Shown: positions 43,802 through 51,967, counted from the first letter of the stretch. The stretch is DNA of 64,000 nucleotides from Adhaeribacter aquaticus DSM 16391 (GCF_000473365.1 NZ_AXBK01000001.1:1-64000), one strand, 5' to 3'. The notes: generated from the letters alone by a model not told the origin. Made by a program: numbers and translations.

Positions 43802-44320
43802 AATGGTATACTGAGTATCAGCGAGTTATCTACGTTTACTTCTTAGTATTCTTAATTAGGGGAATTTTAGGGGTTTTTTCAGGGGTAAATTTTTTTTTTT
43901 CAGGTATCAAAATGGCTTTTGGATTGGCCGATTCTATTCTCAAAAAAAAAGGCTTAAAAAAAAATCAGAGCCTAAGCATCAGACCGTACCTAACAGTCGG
44001 GTAGTGGCTACGAAGCTAAGGTAGTTAGCAATTCCAACGGCTTTAGCTTTTGGCCAATGTAAATTGGATAGGTACCGGCAAACGCTTTGGGCTCTGTTTT
44101 TTTCTTAGGCTTCTTTTTTTTTAGGTACAAAAAAAAAAACTGTTCAGCAGGTTGATTTCGATTTCGATTTCGGAATTTGATTTCGGATTAGGGAACAATC
44201 CAGAGAACCCTGTAAGAAACGCAAAGGCATACCCTGACGGGTATACCAATGCACTTGCATACAGAGTAATCATTTGAGTTTCCAAAATGGAAACTCAAAG
44301 TTTCCAAATCAAAGTGAGCG
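43802..44320. other. Intergenic, homopolymer-rich
   Basis: Contains long A and T runs and no supported gene. A perfect inverted repeat is at 44273-44299 (listed separately). Confidence 0.5.
44273..44299. repeat. Perfect 11-bp inverted repeat near operon end
   Basis: TTTGAGTTTCC (44273-44283), AAAAT, GGAAACTCAAA (44289-44299). A further half copy, GTTTCCAAA, follows directly. It lies 20 bp after the stop of the 61-residue gene. No T-run, so either an atypical terminator or a protein site. Confidence 0.6.
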
Positions 44321-44506
44321 TTACCGCTCACCTTCGCGCATATCAATGGCTTGCGCATAGGTGAGCAGTTCGCCCTTGTAGATGCACAGCATGGCAGTCT
44401 TTTGGGGTAACTTCATGTGTGCCATAGTCCGGTGAACTTCTGAAGGGTTCACTTCAAGGAAGGAAGATTTTAATTCCGAAACAGTTTTTACATTTGGGTT
44501 TTGCAT
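44321..44506 (-). CDS. Small plasmid protein of unknown function (61 aa)
   Basis: 61 residues starting MQNPNVKTVSELKSSFLEVN. No transmembrane segment or known motif. It lies on the same strand as the SSB-like gene but is separated from it by a strong terminator (44540-44566), so it likely has its own promoter or is read at low level. Included because the frame is clean and in line with the cluster. Confidence 0.45.
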   Translation of the reverse strand: MQNPNVKTVSELKSSFLEVNPSEVHRTMAHMKLPQKTAMLCIYKGELLTYAQAIDMREGER

Positions 44507-44539
44507 GGCTGAAAAGCTAATTTTAGATTGAAAAAAAAA

Positions 44540-44566
44540 GGCCGCTATTCCTGGGGAATAGCGGCC
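44540..44566. terminator. Strong bidirectional terminator
   Basis: GGCCGCTATTCC / GGAATAGCGGCC, 12 perfect pairs, TGG loop, flanked by As on one side and As/Ts on the other, so it can stop either strand. It lies between the SSB-like gene and the 61-residue gene. Confidence 0.9.
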
Positions 44567-44584
44567 AAAAAAAAAACAGGCAAA

Positions 44585-45166
44585 TTAGAATGGTAAATCA
44601 TCCTCCGGTGCATCAGCAACGGATACTTTAGATGCTTTAGGGGCTTTAGCTGGTGTTGCTTCGCCGGTTTCCGGATCAACGTTCATGACCTGATCGCCGT
44701 GAAGGGCCTGCGCCGCAACTGCGGCTACTTCGCGGTTGCCAGAGGTAACTAAACGGCCATTTAAGGTTGTGGAAGGCAGGAGTTTTTTTACTTCGGCGTC
44801 CTGAATGAAAGCAACCACGTAGTCGCCTTGTTGCCATTTGCATTTCCATTCCGCAGGTTGGGAAATAGAGGCGTTTGCCATTGGCATACGACGTTCATTG
44901 GCACGGCTCTCGCCGTAGCATTTCAGGGTTTTAGCAGCAAGGTTTATCATTACCCGCTCATTACCGGCTGCATCAGTATAATGGGTTATATGGCCAACGG
45001 CAACCGGAATAGGCGTAGTACCATCGGTAAATACAGGGAAATTCTCGGCGCGTTCGATAGCATTTACATAACGCAATATTTTCTCATCATTCAGAGAAGG
45101 ATACTGGATTTTTAAATCTTCTGCTAAAGAAATAGACTGTGCGGCGGTAGTTACTGTATTTTGCAT
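44585..45166 (-). CDS. SSB-like single-strand DNA-binding protein
   Basis: A 193-residue protein whose C-terminus ends in the acidic tip DDLPF, the interaction tail of single-strand binding proteins. The middle has beta-strand segments compatible with an OB fold (GHITHYTDAAGNERVMINLAAKTLKCYG and EWKCKWQQGDYVVAFIQDAEVKK). A linker rich in A, P and K (ETGEATPAKAPKASKV) precedes the tail, as in SSB. Overall sequence is divergent, so the OB fold is an inference. A TGAAGGGGAAA motif lies at 45225-45235 upstream. Likely supports plasmid replication or transfer. Confidence 0.65.
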   Translation of the reverse strand: MQNTVTTAAQSISLAEDLKIQYPSLNDEKILRYVNAIERAENFPVFTDGTTPIPVAVGHITHYTDAAGNERVMINLAAKTLKCYGESRANERRMPMANASISQPAEWKCKWQQGDYVVAFIQDAEVKKLLPSTTLNGRLVTSGNREVAAVAAQALHGDQVMNVDPETGEATPAKAPKASKVSVADAPEDDLPF

Positions 45167-45263
45167 ATTGTTAAAATTTAAAGGGTTAGTTTATAAGGTT
45201 TTATAAGTTAAATTCAATAATTAATGAAGGGGAAAGATGCACGTAATGGGGTTGCCTAGTGTT

Positions 45264-45368
45264 TCAGACTGCTTGATAAGCCGGGCAAACAGCTCTTTGG
45301 GAGCAGGAACTTAGGCACGAGCTGAACACGATCAGCAGGGCTAACAGGATTAACAGGTATTGCTTCAT
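45264..45368 (-). CDS. Small lipoprotein, 34 aa
   Basis: MKQYLLILLALLIVFSSCLS is a classic lipoprotein signal with a cysteine at 18 (SSC), followed by a short tail ending CPAYQAV. The C-P-A-Y ending is seen in other tiny Bacteroidota lipoproteins. It is encoded between the SSB-like gene and the small membrane gene on the same strand. Function unknown. Confidence 0.5.
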   Translation of the reverse strand: MKQYLLILLALLIVFSSCLSSCSQRAVCPAYQAV

Positions 45369-45413
45369 ATCAGGGTTTAGGAAAAAAATGAAGCCCTCAG
45401 GCTCCTTTTTAGG

Positions 45414-45593
45414 TTATCGCTTCTCGTAGCTAATGGTAATATTCTTCAGCTTATCCGCTAGCATATAACTACCGGCGAAAAGAGCTAAGGAAATAAAAGA
45501 ATTCGCTACAGGGTTATCCAGCAGGATAGCCAAAAGCACGAGAATGGATACAGTCATCATCCCGATAACTGCACATAATACTGCGTTTTTCAT
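45414..45593 (-). CDS. Small membrane protein, about 59 aa
   Basis: From the ATG at 45593 (MKNAVLCAVIGMMTVSILVL) it has two hydrophobic helices (VLCAVIGMMTVSILVLLAILL and FISLALFAGSYMLADKL) and a short charged tail. A TGGAGGGGAAA motif (45646-45656) is 53 bp upstream. No family recognised; position in the plasmid cluster suggests a plasmid-encoded membrane function. Confidence 0.5.
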   Translation of the reverse strand: MKNAVLCAVIGMMTVSILVLLAILLDNPVANSFISLALFAGSYMLADKLKNITISYEKR

Positions 45594-45776
45594 TTGGTTT
45601 GGGAAAGGGGGGGAACTGGCGCGAATAATTAAACCTAAAATCAAATGGAGGGGAAAAATTCACGTTTACCGCACACAGGTAAGCCTATACCTACTAATAA
45701 AGCCAGATAAGGCTAAAATTAGCGCATTACAGCGCACTTCTGCTCTTGTTGTAGTAAACATAGGCTTTCACAGCAA

Positions 45777-45814
45777 AGAGCCTGTAATGACGCTCTATTG
45801 CCATTACAGGCTCT
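45777..45814 (-). terminator. Hairpin overlapping the stop of the 45804 gene
   Basis: AGAGCCTGTAATG (45777-45789) and CATTACAGGCTCT (45802-45814), 13 perfect pairs with a 12-base loop. The stop codon (45804-45806) is within the right arm. Ts follow on the minus strand only weakly. Confidence 0.6.
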
Positions 45815-46223
45815 TGCTTACTCGTGCCAGTATTTTTTGCAGGAATAAACGGCTATCAAACTCTTCTATTGGAATCGCCTGAATGGTATGCTCAATGGCA
45901 TAGAATAACAGGTTGGCTTGATCAGGTTCAATGTTCATTAAAGTTGCATATTCCGATACCGCCGGAAAGTTGGGGTTTTCAAATCCGGCAAAGCTCACAA
46001 TCACACTTTCTAAATGGGTTGCCCGATCATTAATGCTGTGGGCAATGGTTTTCAGGTTGCTAATCAGTTCATCCGTAGGTTTGGAACTACTTTAGTAATA
46101 ACCGGTAACGTAATTAGGGTTATTAATTATTAAGCCCATAACCATATCTCTAATTTCCTGAAACCAAACATTAAAAACATCTTCAACGGAGTGCTTACGC
46201 TGTTCCCTGATCTTTTTTGCCAT
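45804..46223 (-). pseudogene. Hypothetical plasmid protein with in-frame TAA
   Basis: From ATG at 46223 the frame reads MAKKIREQRKHSVEDVFNVW to NYVTGYY, TAA (46092-46094, codon 44), then SSSKPTDELISNLKTIAHSI to the stop at 45804; 140 codons in total. The single stop is inside otherwise good coding sequence with no frame shift. No named family. A short start after the stop (at 46004) would give a 66-residue product with no clear fold, so a broken gene or read-through is more likely. Confidence 0.6.
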
Positions 46224-46229
46224 AATCCC

Positions 46230-46481
46230 TTAATAACGTTTTACGGTTACGAATTTTAAGGTATCAGGATGGCCTTCAAACTCGCAGGTCAGACAGCCAC
46301 CACAACCACAGGAATAAAGCGCATTTAGAATAGCTTGGCGTTCATTTAACCAGTCCTCTACTTTCTCATCGGGAGCAATTAAATGAATGCTTTGAGCAAT
46401 ACCGAAAAGTTCTTCGGTGTTTTGGTTTGGAATGTCCCGCTCATCGGTAGCGGGAACAGTATTTATATCTGTATTATCCAT
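46230..46481 (-). CDS. Hypothetical plasmid protein, 83 aa
   Basis: From the ATG at 46481 (MDNTDINTVPATDERDIPNQ). It contains a cysteine cluster CGCGGCLTC near residue 60, suggesting a metal site. A TGAAGGGGAAA motif is 13 bp upstream. It lies 6 bp from the next gene and 33 bp from the previous one in the same operon-like cluster. No family recognised. Confidence 0.5.
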   Translation of the reverse strand: MDNTDINTVPATDERDIPNQNTEELFGIAQSIHLIAPDEKVEDWLNERQAILNALYSCGCGGCLTCEFEGHPDTLKFVTVKRY

Positions 46482-46513
46482 ATCAAAATTATATGAAGGG
46501 GAAAACTGCAAGG

Positions 46514-46807
46514 CTAGAATGGCAGGTCTAACCAGTATTCAGGCTCATTGCAATTAGCATAAGTAGCGAAGCCAATCTCTTGCTCCACATTATGCTGTTG
46601 CTCCAGCTCATCAAGTATCACTTGTAACTGGTACTCCTGTTGCATTACTTCTAATACTTCATGCAGGTGTACTACCTGTTCAAGTAACTCATGAGCTTTA
46701 GTGAATTGTAACTTGCTCATGTAATAGTCAGCTAGCTTGCGTAAGATCGCTTGCTCTACAACTACTTTGGCTGACTCGGCACGGTAGTTTAATTCTAATG
46801 TATTCAT
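46514..46807 (-). CDS. Hypothetical coiled-coil plasmid protein, 97 aa
   Basis: From the ATG at 46807 (MNTLELNYRAESAKVVVEQA). Long helical stretch with heptad character (KLADYYMSKLQFTKAHELLEQVVHLHEVLEVMQQEYQLQVIL), then an acidic tail ending EYWLDLPF. The D-L-P-F end echoes the SSB tail of the nearby protein, though it may be coincidence. First gene of the minus-strand cluster; a TGGAGGGGAAA motif lies at 46847-46857 and the shared 19-bp element at 46949-46967 upstream. Confidence 0.5.
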   Translation of the reverse strand: MNTLELNYRAESAKVVVEQAILRKLADYYMSKLQFTKAHELLEQVVHLHEVLEVMQQEYQLQVILDELEQQHNVEQEIGFATYANCNEPEYWLDLPF

Positions 46808-46948
46808 ATAAACACTTATTAAATCAGTTATTAATTCAAAATAGTATGGAGGGGAAAGCTGCAAGCCTATCTTGGAATAATTCAATGGGTATTGGCAGGA
46901 GTAAGGCAGGATACACCAGTACTTACAGTAGCTCACACTAAGCAAGAA

Positions 46949-46967
46949 TCTCTCGTACTATTGTTTA
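46949..46967 (-). promoter_or_regulatory. Shared 19-bp upstream element, copy 2
   Basis: Identical to 35925-35943 (TCTCTCGTACTATTGTTTA on the plus strand). It lies 142 bp upstream of the first gene of the 46.8 kb cluster, next to a TATAAT-like stretch. Possible shared promoter/operator for plasmid maintenance genes. Confidence 0.55.
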
Positions 46968-47317
46968 CTACAGGTATAATACACAAGGAATCACAAATCC
47001 AAGAATATACCCGAAAGACAGGGGAATAGAAGTGGCTACCCGCAGGGTAACGCCCCTCATGAGTTGCATTGATTTAAGTACACACTTATCCTGTGTTCAT
47101 TGGATTGCATGGAACACTTATTGCCTACCCAACACTTAGAGCAAGACTGAAAAAGTATGAAGGGCAAAATAGTGGGAACCGCAAAGTGTTTTAGTTTGGA
47201 GAATATTCTGATGGGGGGAGGTCAGTAGGTGTGGTACACCGCATAGTGGTGATACCCATTTTTTTGAGCAGGGGGGTGCTTTATATATGACCGGGGGTGT
47301 TTCTATTAGAGTGCTCT
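46968..47317. other. Intergenic region
   Basis: No gene seen. It lies between the minus-strand cluster and the T9SS fragment and contains a G-rich stretch (about 47210-47290). Confidence 0.5.
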
Positions 47318-47808
47318 AGGATTCTATACTAGCCGCTACAGAAGAAAACAACGGGTACTTCCAGGTTGAAAAGAGCCAGGATGGAAAAGCTTTCACTATG
47401 ATAGGTACAGTAAAAGGAAATGGTACCACTAATCAAAAGCAAACTTACAGCTTTACTGATAGAAGCGTAACTGGTGGCACTTACTACTACCGTCTGAAAC
47501 AGGTAGATTTTAACGGTAAAAGCGAGTACAGCAAAATAGTTGCTGTAAAAGCAGATAACTTCAACCTGGTAAAAGTAGCTCTTTATCCAAACCCAGCTTC
47601 CAGCAGCTTAAACATTGATCTGACTGCTTTTATTCCCGGAACTTACTCTATAAAAGTAGCCTCTTTAACGGGTGCTATCCTGAAAAACCAAACTATCTCG
47701 GCCGGGCAAGTAGCTACTTTGGATGTGCAAAGCTTAACTAATGGCGCTTATGTGCTGATTGTTGAAGGAGAAAACTTTAACCAAACTAACAGATTCCTGA
47801 AAAACTAA
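47318..47808 (+). pseudogene. Orphan T9SS C-terminal sorting domain (5'-truncated)
   Basis: Minus its beginning, the frame reads LAATEENNGYFQVEKSQDGK (no start codon) and then MIGTVKGNG through a fibronectin-like segment FTDRSVTGGTYYYRLKQVDF to a T9SS type A sorting domain (LYPNPASSSLNIDLTAF..GAYVLIVEGENFNQTNRFLKN). The last ~85 residues are the secretion signal for the type IX system. The cargo is missing, so this is the tail of a lost surface protein gene. It ends normally at 47808. Confidence 0.7.
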
Positions 47809-47835
47809 TATTATAGCCTATTATATATAGATTCA

Positions 47836-47976
47836 TTGGACCTGATTAGCATAGCTTTGATAGTACTTTCCCTTGGGGGCGTTGCCTTTATAGGCATAAA
47901 AGAAATCAGAGCTGCCAAGGCAAAAAAAGCCATGATGTACGGTAGAAAACGTAAACAGCAAAAACAATCTCATTGA
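47836..47976 (+). CDS. Small single-pass membrane protein, 46 aa
   Basis: Starts at TTG 47836 (LDLISIALIVLSLGGVAFIG) with a membrane segment, followed by a very basic tail (KEIRAAKAKKAMMYGRKRKQQKQ). No ATG upstream in frame. Such tiny hydrophobic-basic proteins are common next to T9SS genes, but coding is not proven. Confidence 0.35.
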   Translation: MDLISIALIVLSLGGVAFIGIKEIRAAKAKKAMMYGRKRKQQKQSH

Positions 47977-48165
47977 ACCCTAAAGTCTAGTTGTTCCAAG
48001 GCTCCTTATAGACTATAGTTTAACTTCTAAAAACTGTTCATCGAGTAAAAAGGGGTGTTTAACGAAAGTTAGTATAGGTTAAGCTAAATATAGCCGTAGG
48101 CTATATTCTATAAAGTACTTTTGAATATCAAATAAGCACAGCAGGAATTCAAAAGCATAAAGAAT

Positions 48166-48540
48166 ATGAAAAAGCACTTACTACTCTTAGCTCTTACACT
48201 GGTACTTTCAACTGTAGGATTTGCAAAAGGCTCTATCGATTCCAAACGTTTTGATGCTTCGTTAGATCAAGAAGTAAGATTAGAAGTTCGTCAATTACAG
48301 GAACTGCTCCGCTTCAATGAATTTGAATATATCCAGATCAAGAAATTAACCGAAGCAGAGTTAGTTGACTTACAATTAGCTAAACAAACTGCTACTGATG
48401 CTAGTGATCTTAGCATCCTATCTCAGCAGGTACAGGATGCTTACGCAGTCAAAGTAATGGCTTTGTTGAACGACTCACAAAAGAAAACCTTTACCGTTTA
48501 TTTAGCTTCTAAACAGGCTAACCTATTAGCAGTTGAGTAA
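48166..48540 (+). CDS. Small secreted protein, paralogue B (124 aa)
   Basis: 124 residues with signal peptide (MKKHLLLLALTLVLSTVGFA) and the same helical body as paralogue A at 10531-10905 (shared RQLQELLRFNEFEYIQIKKLTEAEL and ALLNDSQKKTFTVYLASKQA). Leader sequence (TTGAATATCAAATAAGCACA) and terminator type are also shared, so expression control was copied with the gene. Likely periplasmic; function unknown. Confidence 0.75.
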   Translation: MKKHLLLLALTLVLSTVGFAKGSIDSKRFDASLDQEVRLEVRQLQELLRFNEFEYIQIKKLTEAELVDLQLAKQTATDASDLSILSQQVQDAYAVKVMALLNDSQKKTFTVYLASKQANLLAVE

Positions 48541-48561
48541 ACCTTTCATAGCCTAATTCCT

Positions 48562-48590
48562 AAAGCCAGCTTTGCACTGGCTTTTTTTGT
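48562..48590 (+). terminator. Terminator of paralogue B
   Basis: AAAGCCAG / CTGGCTTT with loop CTTTGCA and a seven-T run, 22 bp after the stop. Equivalent to the one at 10936. Confidence 0.8.
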
Positions 48591-48679
48591 TTTTTCGCTT
48601 CTAAATCCAGGCTTCCTAAGGTGCATAAAATTACCAAATATTCGACTTCTTTTTGCAGCAACAAAGTTGTTGCATCTTA

Positions 48680-48937
48680 ATGGACGTAAGAGGGAGAGGC
48701 AGGAGCGAAAAAGAAGATCATGACTGGTACTTTCAGGAATTCCTACCATTCCTGTTCAATCAGGTAAATAAAAATTATTATCTGGCATATCTGGTTACTC
48801 CAACCTACTATAACTTGCTGGAAAAAGAAGGTCTATTGACAAAGTTAGCCACAGCCCTACAGCATGATCCCGTCCAGAGTAAATTTTTTCTATCCGAACC
48901 AGAGGCTATTAATTGGTTGCGATCTGTAAAAAGCTAA
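48680..48937 (+). CDS. STAS-like family member, truncated (about 85 aa)
   Basis: From MDVRGRGRSEK (48680) the protein ends with KFFLSEPEAINWLRSVKS, the same ending as in 54176-54598, 54786-55220 and 57812-58237 (strand then E-A-x-x-W-L). It is about 55 residues shorter at the N-terminus than the other members, so the gene is probably a fragment. Function of the family is unknown; the fold pattern is compatible with STAS/SpoIIAA-like domains. Confidence 0.5.
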   Translation: MDVRGRGRSEKEDHDWYFQEFLPFLFNQVNKNYYLAYLVTPTYYNLLEKEGLLTKLATALQHDPVQSKFFLSEPEAINWLRSVKS

Positions 48938-49031
48938 AAAGAATCCATCATAGCGGAACTGTTAATCACAAAATTAGGAGAAAGCTAAAGTAGATACAGG
49001 TCCTATAAATTAATCTAAGAAAAGATACTCG

Positions 49032-49055
49032 AAGCCACTCTTACCAGTGGCTTTT
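49032..49055 (+). terminator. Hairpin terminator
   Basis: AAGCCACT / AGTGGCTT stem with CTTACC-type loop and five Ts, about 95 bp after the STAS-like fragment. Confidence 0.7.
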
Positions 49056-49163
49056 TGCTTCATAGATTATTAGGTAATAATTCTTAAGTAATCCACCTCA
49101 AAAATTCAGTACAAATAACCTTCAAGATTAGCGTATAAGGAGCTTGTTGTTAAATTTACAACC

Positions 49164-49355
49164 ATGAACTATTTAGCGCTAGGTTCTGAAGTTGAATATC
49201 AACATGCTGCCAAAAGATTGGAAGAAATCTTTGCTGCTGCTCCCAATACCCTGGAAGCCCAGGAAAGGAAAGAACTTATACAACTAATAGTGAAGTTTGA
49301 AAGAGAAATACTGAAGTTGAGGATTAAAGAATCAAACGAATCAATTAAGCAATAA
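49164..49355 (+). CDS. HigA N-terminal-like protein lacking the HTH (63 aa)
   Basis: MNYLALGSEVEYQHAAKRLE with EIFAAAPNTLEAQERKELIQ strongly resembles the N-terminal extension that precedes the helix-turn-helix in HigA-type antitoxins (x-x-EYxxAxxRLEELxxAxPGTxEGDELxxL). The protein stops before any HTH. It could be a remnant antitoxin or an independent small dimerisation protein. No HigB-type toxin is seen nearby. Confidence 0.5.
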   Translation: MNYLALGSEVEYQHAAKRLEEIFAAAPNTLEAQERKELIQLIVKFEREILKLRIKESNESIKQ

Positions 49356-49565
49356 AGAAACGTCCTGTTTAGGAGAAGATTTGAATGAAGATTTTGCCCA
49401 TTTGTATCACAATAAGAGATAACAAAAAAGGCCACTCAACAGCAGCCTTTTAAGAGGTTAAATACTATAATCCTTATTAACTTGTAACCTACCTTATTTA
49501 ACGTAAGATCCGCCCCTTAGTTGCCTTTATTCATTTAGGATAGGCTGATAATCCTTATCATGGTT

Positions 49566-49679
49566 TTATTGTTTCCTGGCCGGCCGATTAGCTCTTGCCT
49601 TTATCAGTTTAATTTGCTCAAATGTAGCGGCATTTTCTTCATCCGGGGAAAAGGAACCTAAAAAATTAGATTCTGGCAT
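49566..49679 (-). CDS. Possible 37-residue protein
   Basis: ATG at 49679, MPESNFLGSFSPDEENAATF, ends with basic NRPARKQ. The acidic-to-basic helical profile could be a short DNA or RNA-binding peptide, but no support beyond an open frame exists. The rest of 49356-49741 is empty. Confidence 0.3.
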   Translation of the reverse strand: MPESNFLGSFSPDEENAATFEQIKLIKARANRPARKQ

Positions 49680-49741
49680 TATAGAGGTTAGCTGATTATC
49701 ATAGCTATACTTATGAGCCACAAATAGGTATTTATTCTAAT

Positions 49742-49858
49742 TATTAAGGTTTAGGCATCTCAATGTTAAAGGTAGTGCCTTTGTTCTCCTAAATTTCAAA
49801 CCATATTTTCCCCTGGGGCCATTCCACAATGGTTTTAAAGATAGACATGCTCAAAACT
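49742..49858 (-). pseudogene. Histidine-kinase C-terminal remnant
   Basis: The minus-strand frame reads LSMSIFKTIVEWPQGKIWFE, I, then TAG (49787-49789), then ENKGTTFNIEMPKP to a stop. It matches the G2/G3-box end of HATPase sensor kinases (xLSIxKxIVExxGGKIWxES...GTTFxxxLP). Only about 38 codons remain, so this is a fragment. It overlaps the end of the membrane protein gene on the same strand by 2 bp. Confidence 0.65.
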
Positions 49859-50654
49859 ACGGAAGGTTCTCCTTTAATACCGGTTTGGCGGGGCCGGGTA
49901 AACTTTTCAAATAGGGTAGCATGATACTTTTGTTAAATACCAATTGTTTATTGTAAGGGTATAAAAAGGTTAAAAATAAACAACCTGAAATCGCTAGTTC
50001 AACTAACTCCCATTTTTTCCCTTCATTAATTAGCATAGGGCTTAAGAATGCAATAATGAAGAGTATTGCTTGGCTAGAAGTAGGAATAGGTATACCCCAC
50101 TTACCAACTTGAGTGTTGACCCAAGCTGTTCTCCTGTAAAAAAAAGGGAAACCTATAAAATAAAATAAAAATACGCTGTTTAATACTGTTCTGAATAACA
50201 CCTTTTTAAAGCTTATACCATACAAATTCAGATTATGTAAAGTAAACTCTTGCTGCTCATTTATTCTCATCAATTCTTCTGGTGTATTAAACTGAAATAT
50301 TCTTTGCCCCCAAGATATTTCTTCACCAAAACCAAAAAAGAAAATCATAGCACAAACAGCACTAAAGGCAATATGGCATCTATCTTTTGATTGTAAAGCC
50401 TTAAAAAGGTTTAGAAACATAATAACCATTAAAAACAGTGCGGTAGAATATTCTACAATGCCATCTTCTTTAGTAAACCAAAAAAAGGTTTCTATATTTA
50501 AGAAAAATAAAATTATTGCTAAAGTGATACTGGATATAATGAATGCACTTACAATGAATTTGACAAGGGAACTAATATCGGCGAACTCTACCTGTTTGTT
50601 ATCTAAGTTTTCTTCCACCTTCTCAAAGCATTCTTTAATCCGTTTGTCTATCAT
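49857..50654 (-). CDS. Hypothetical multi-pass membrane protein (265 aa)
   Basis: About six transmembrane segments (for example LVKFIVSAFIISSITLAIIL, STALFLMVIMFLNLF, CHIAFSAVCAMIFFFGFG, VLNSVFLFYFIGFPFF, AILFIIAFLSPML, LAISGCLFLTFLYPY). A striking loop FFFGFGEEISWGQRIFQFNT follows the third helix; the GEEISWGQRI motif is shared by an uncharacterised bacterial membrane family. No catalytic site is evident. Lone gene; no clear operon partners. Confidence 0.6.
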   Translation of the reverse strand: MIDKRIKECFEKVEENLDNKQVEFADISSLVKFIVSAFIISSITLAIILFFLNIETFFWFTKEDGIVEYSTALFLMVIMFLNLFKALQSKDRCHIAFSAVCAMIFFFGFGEEISWGQRIFQFNTPEELMRINEQQEFTLHNLNLYGISFKKVLFRTVLNSVFLFYFIGFPFFYRRTAWVNTQVGKWGIPIPTSSQAILFIIAFLSPMLINEGKKWELVELAISGCLFLTFLYPYNKQLVFNKSIMLPYLKSLPGPAKPVLKENLP

Positions 50655-51298
50655 GATTTAACCTCAATTCTATATTTTATTCATTACGCAAACCCAGCGA
50701 ATAAAGAAACTTTGCTCCGGATACTAGCCTTATAAATGGAGCCCGACTTTGCCAATTCAATGAGCTACTGCCAGCACAAAAAATGCCCTCTTCCCCTTTC
50801 TTAATATTTAGCAAAAGCCATAGATCACCCAATATTTAATATAATAGTAGATATGAATGAAATTCTTTTCCTAGTGTTCTATACTTTTTGTAACCTCTCT
50901 TCTTGTATTTTAATAATAAAATATAATAAGTATAAGCAAAGCATACAGTAATATAATTACTACGAAATAATTATACGAATGCTTATATAATTGTATATAT
51001 ATTTATTATTTTTTAAATACCGGATAATCTCGGGGTGCAACGTATACCACTTACCCAAACTTCTTATAGCCGGTTATTTCGCCGGTCCTGAATTTCTCCT
51101 AGAGTATGCGAAGTTTACAGCCTAATAAATTGGCGGCTTATTTATCTGTGTAAATCGGACCTCCTGGTGATAGTGGCTGCATGGTGGCGGGCCTTCCTGG
51201 TTTCTTATTTTCTTTCGCTTCTAAAGCCATCGATACATTCGTTTTTTAATAGGTCAAAAATACATTAGCGGTGCATTTGTAGTGCATCCTGAATACAT
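50655..51298. other. AT-rich intergenic region
   Basis: No gene. 50840-51030 is extremely AT-rich. It ends in the remains of a recombinase gene. Confidence 0.5.
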
Positions 51299-51646
51299 TT
51301 GGATCCATATCAACCTTTGAAATATAACATAATATACGGATTAATCAGCAGCTGGACCAAAGCAGCTCTCCAGGCTAAGAAAGCCCAGGGCTTTAAATTA
51401 GGTAAGCCGGAAAACTTAACCGATAAGGCCCAGGCATTGGCGGTGCAAGTACTCAGAAGCAAAGCGGCTACGAACGAAAACAACAAACGAGCGGCGGCTC
51501 TTATCCAGGTTTACAAGGAACAGGGTTTAACCTGGTTGAAGATAGCAGAAAATCTAAATGCTGCCGGCTTCAAAGCTTCGCGGGGTGGTAAGTTCCAGGC
51601 TACGCAAGTGCAACGGATTTATGAACGGCTGCAAGCTTATAAATAG
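51299..51646 (+). pseudogene. Serine recombinase C-terminal remnant
   Basis: The sequence ISSWTKAALQAKKAQGFKLG corresponds to the end of the catalytic domain (compare ISSRTKAALKAKKEQGHILG in the intact protein at 13971), followed by the HTH part (IQVYKEQGLTWLKIAENLNAAGF). The catalytic N-terminus is gone. The flanking DNA does not hold it in another frame. A different, older mobile unit probably entered here. Confidence 0.75.
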
Positions 51647-51647
51647 A

Positions 51648-51929
51648 TTATTCCTTAGCTGTTTTATTATCCTTGAACCCATCTATTATCCAAAGAATCA
51701 ACCTAAAAGATAATACAGTGCCGAAGTAAAAAGCTCCTCCAAAGGTTATTCCTATCAGAAATTGGTAGTCAGTATTAGAACCAGCGTTACCACCCATTAT
51801 GCTGCAATAAAATGCGCCGCCAACTAATATGATAGCCAAAATTCTTAAAATACCTTTGTTAACTGTATTAAAGCGAGAAAACCAAGGTTTAATTAACTTC
51901 TTTTCCATTAAATAAATTTGAAGGCACAA
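51648..51929 (-). CDS. Hypothetical small membrane protein (93 aa)
   Basis: Two hydrophobic segments (RILAIILVGGAFYCSIMGG and FLIGITFGGAFYFGTVLSF) with a short lysine-rich tail. The start may be MEKKLIKPWFSRFN (51908), which removes an improbable leader. No known family. Convergent with the recombinase remnant. Confidence 0.5.
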   Translation of the reverse strand: MCLQIYLMEKKLIKPWFSRFNTVNKGILRILAIILVGGAFYCSIMGGNAGSNTDYQFLIGITFGGAFYFGTVLSFRLILWIIDGFKDNKTAKE

Positions 51930-51967
51930 ATTTTATACTTGCTGGCTTGTGAACCCAGAAACAAATA

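Noticed and set aside
43741..44320. Possible CRISPR or small-RNA array because of repeated short motifs and homopolymer runs
   Set aside because: Only two palindromic copies next to each other and no regularly spaced spacers; poly-A and poly-T stretches explain the rest.
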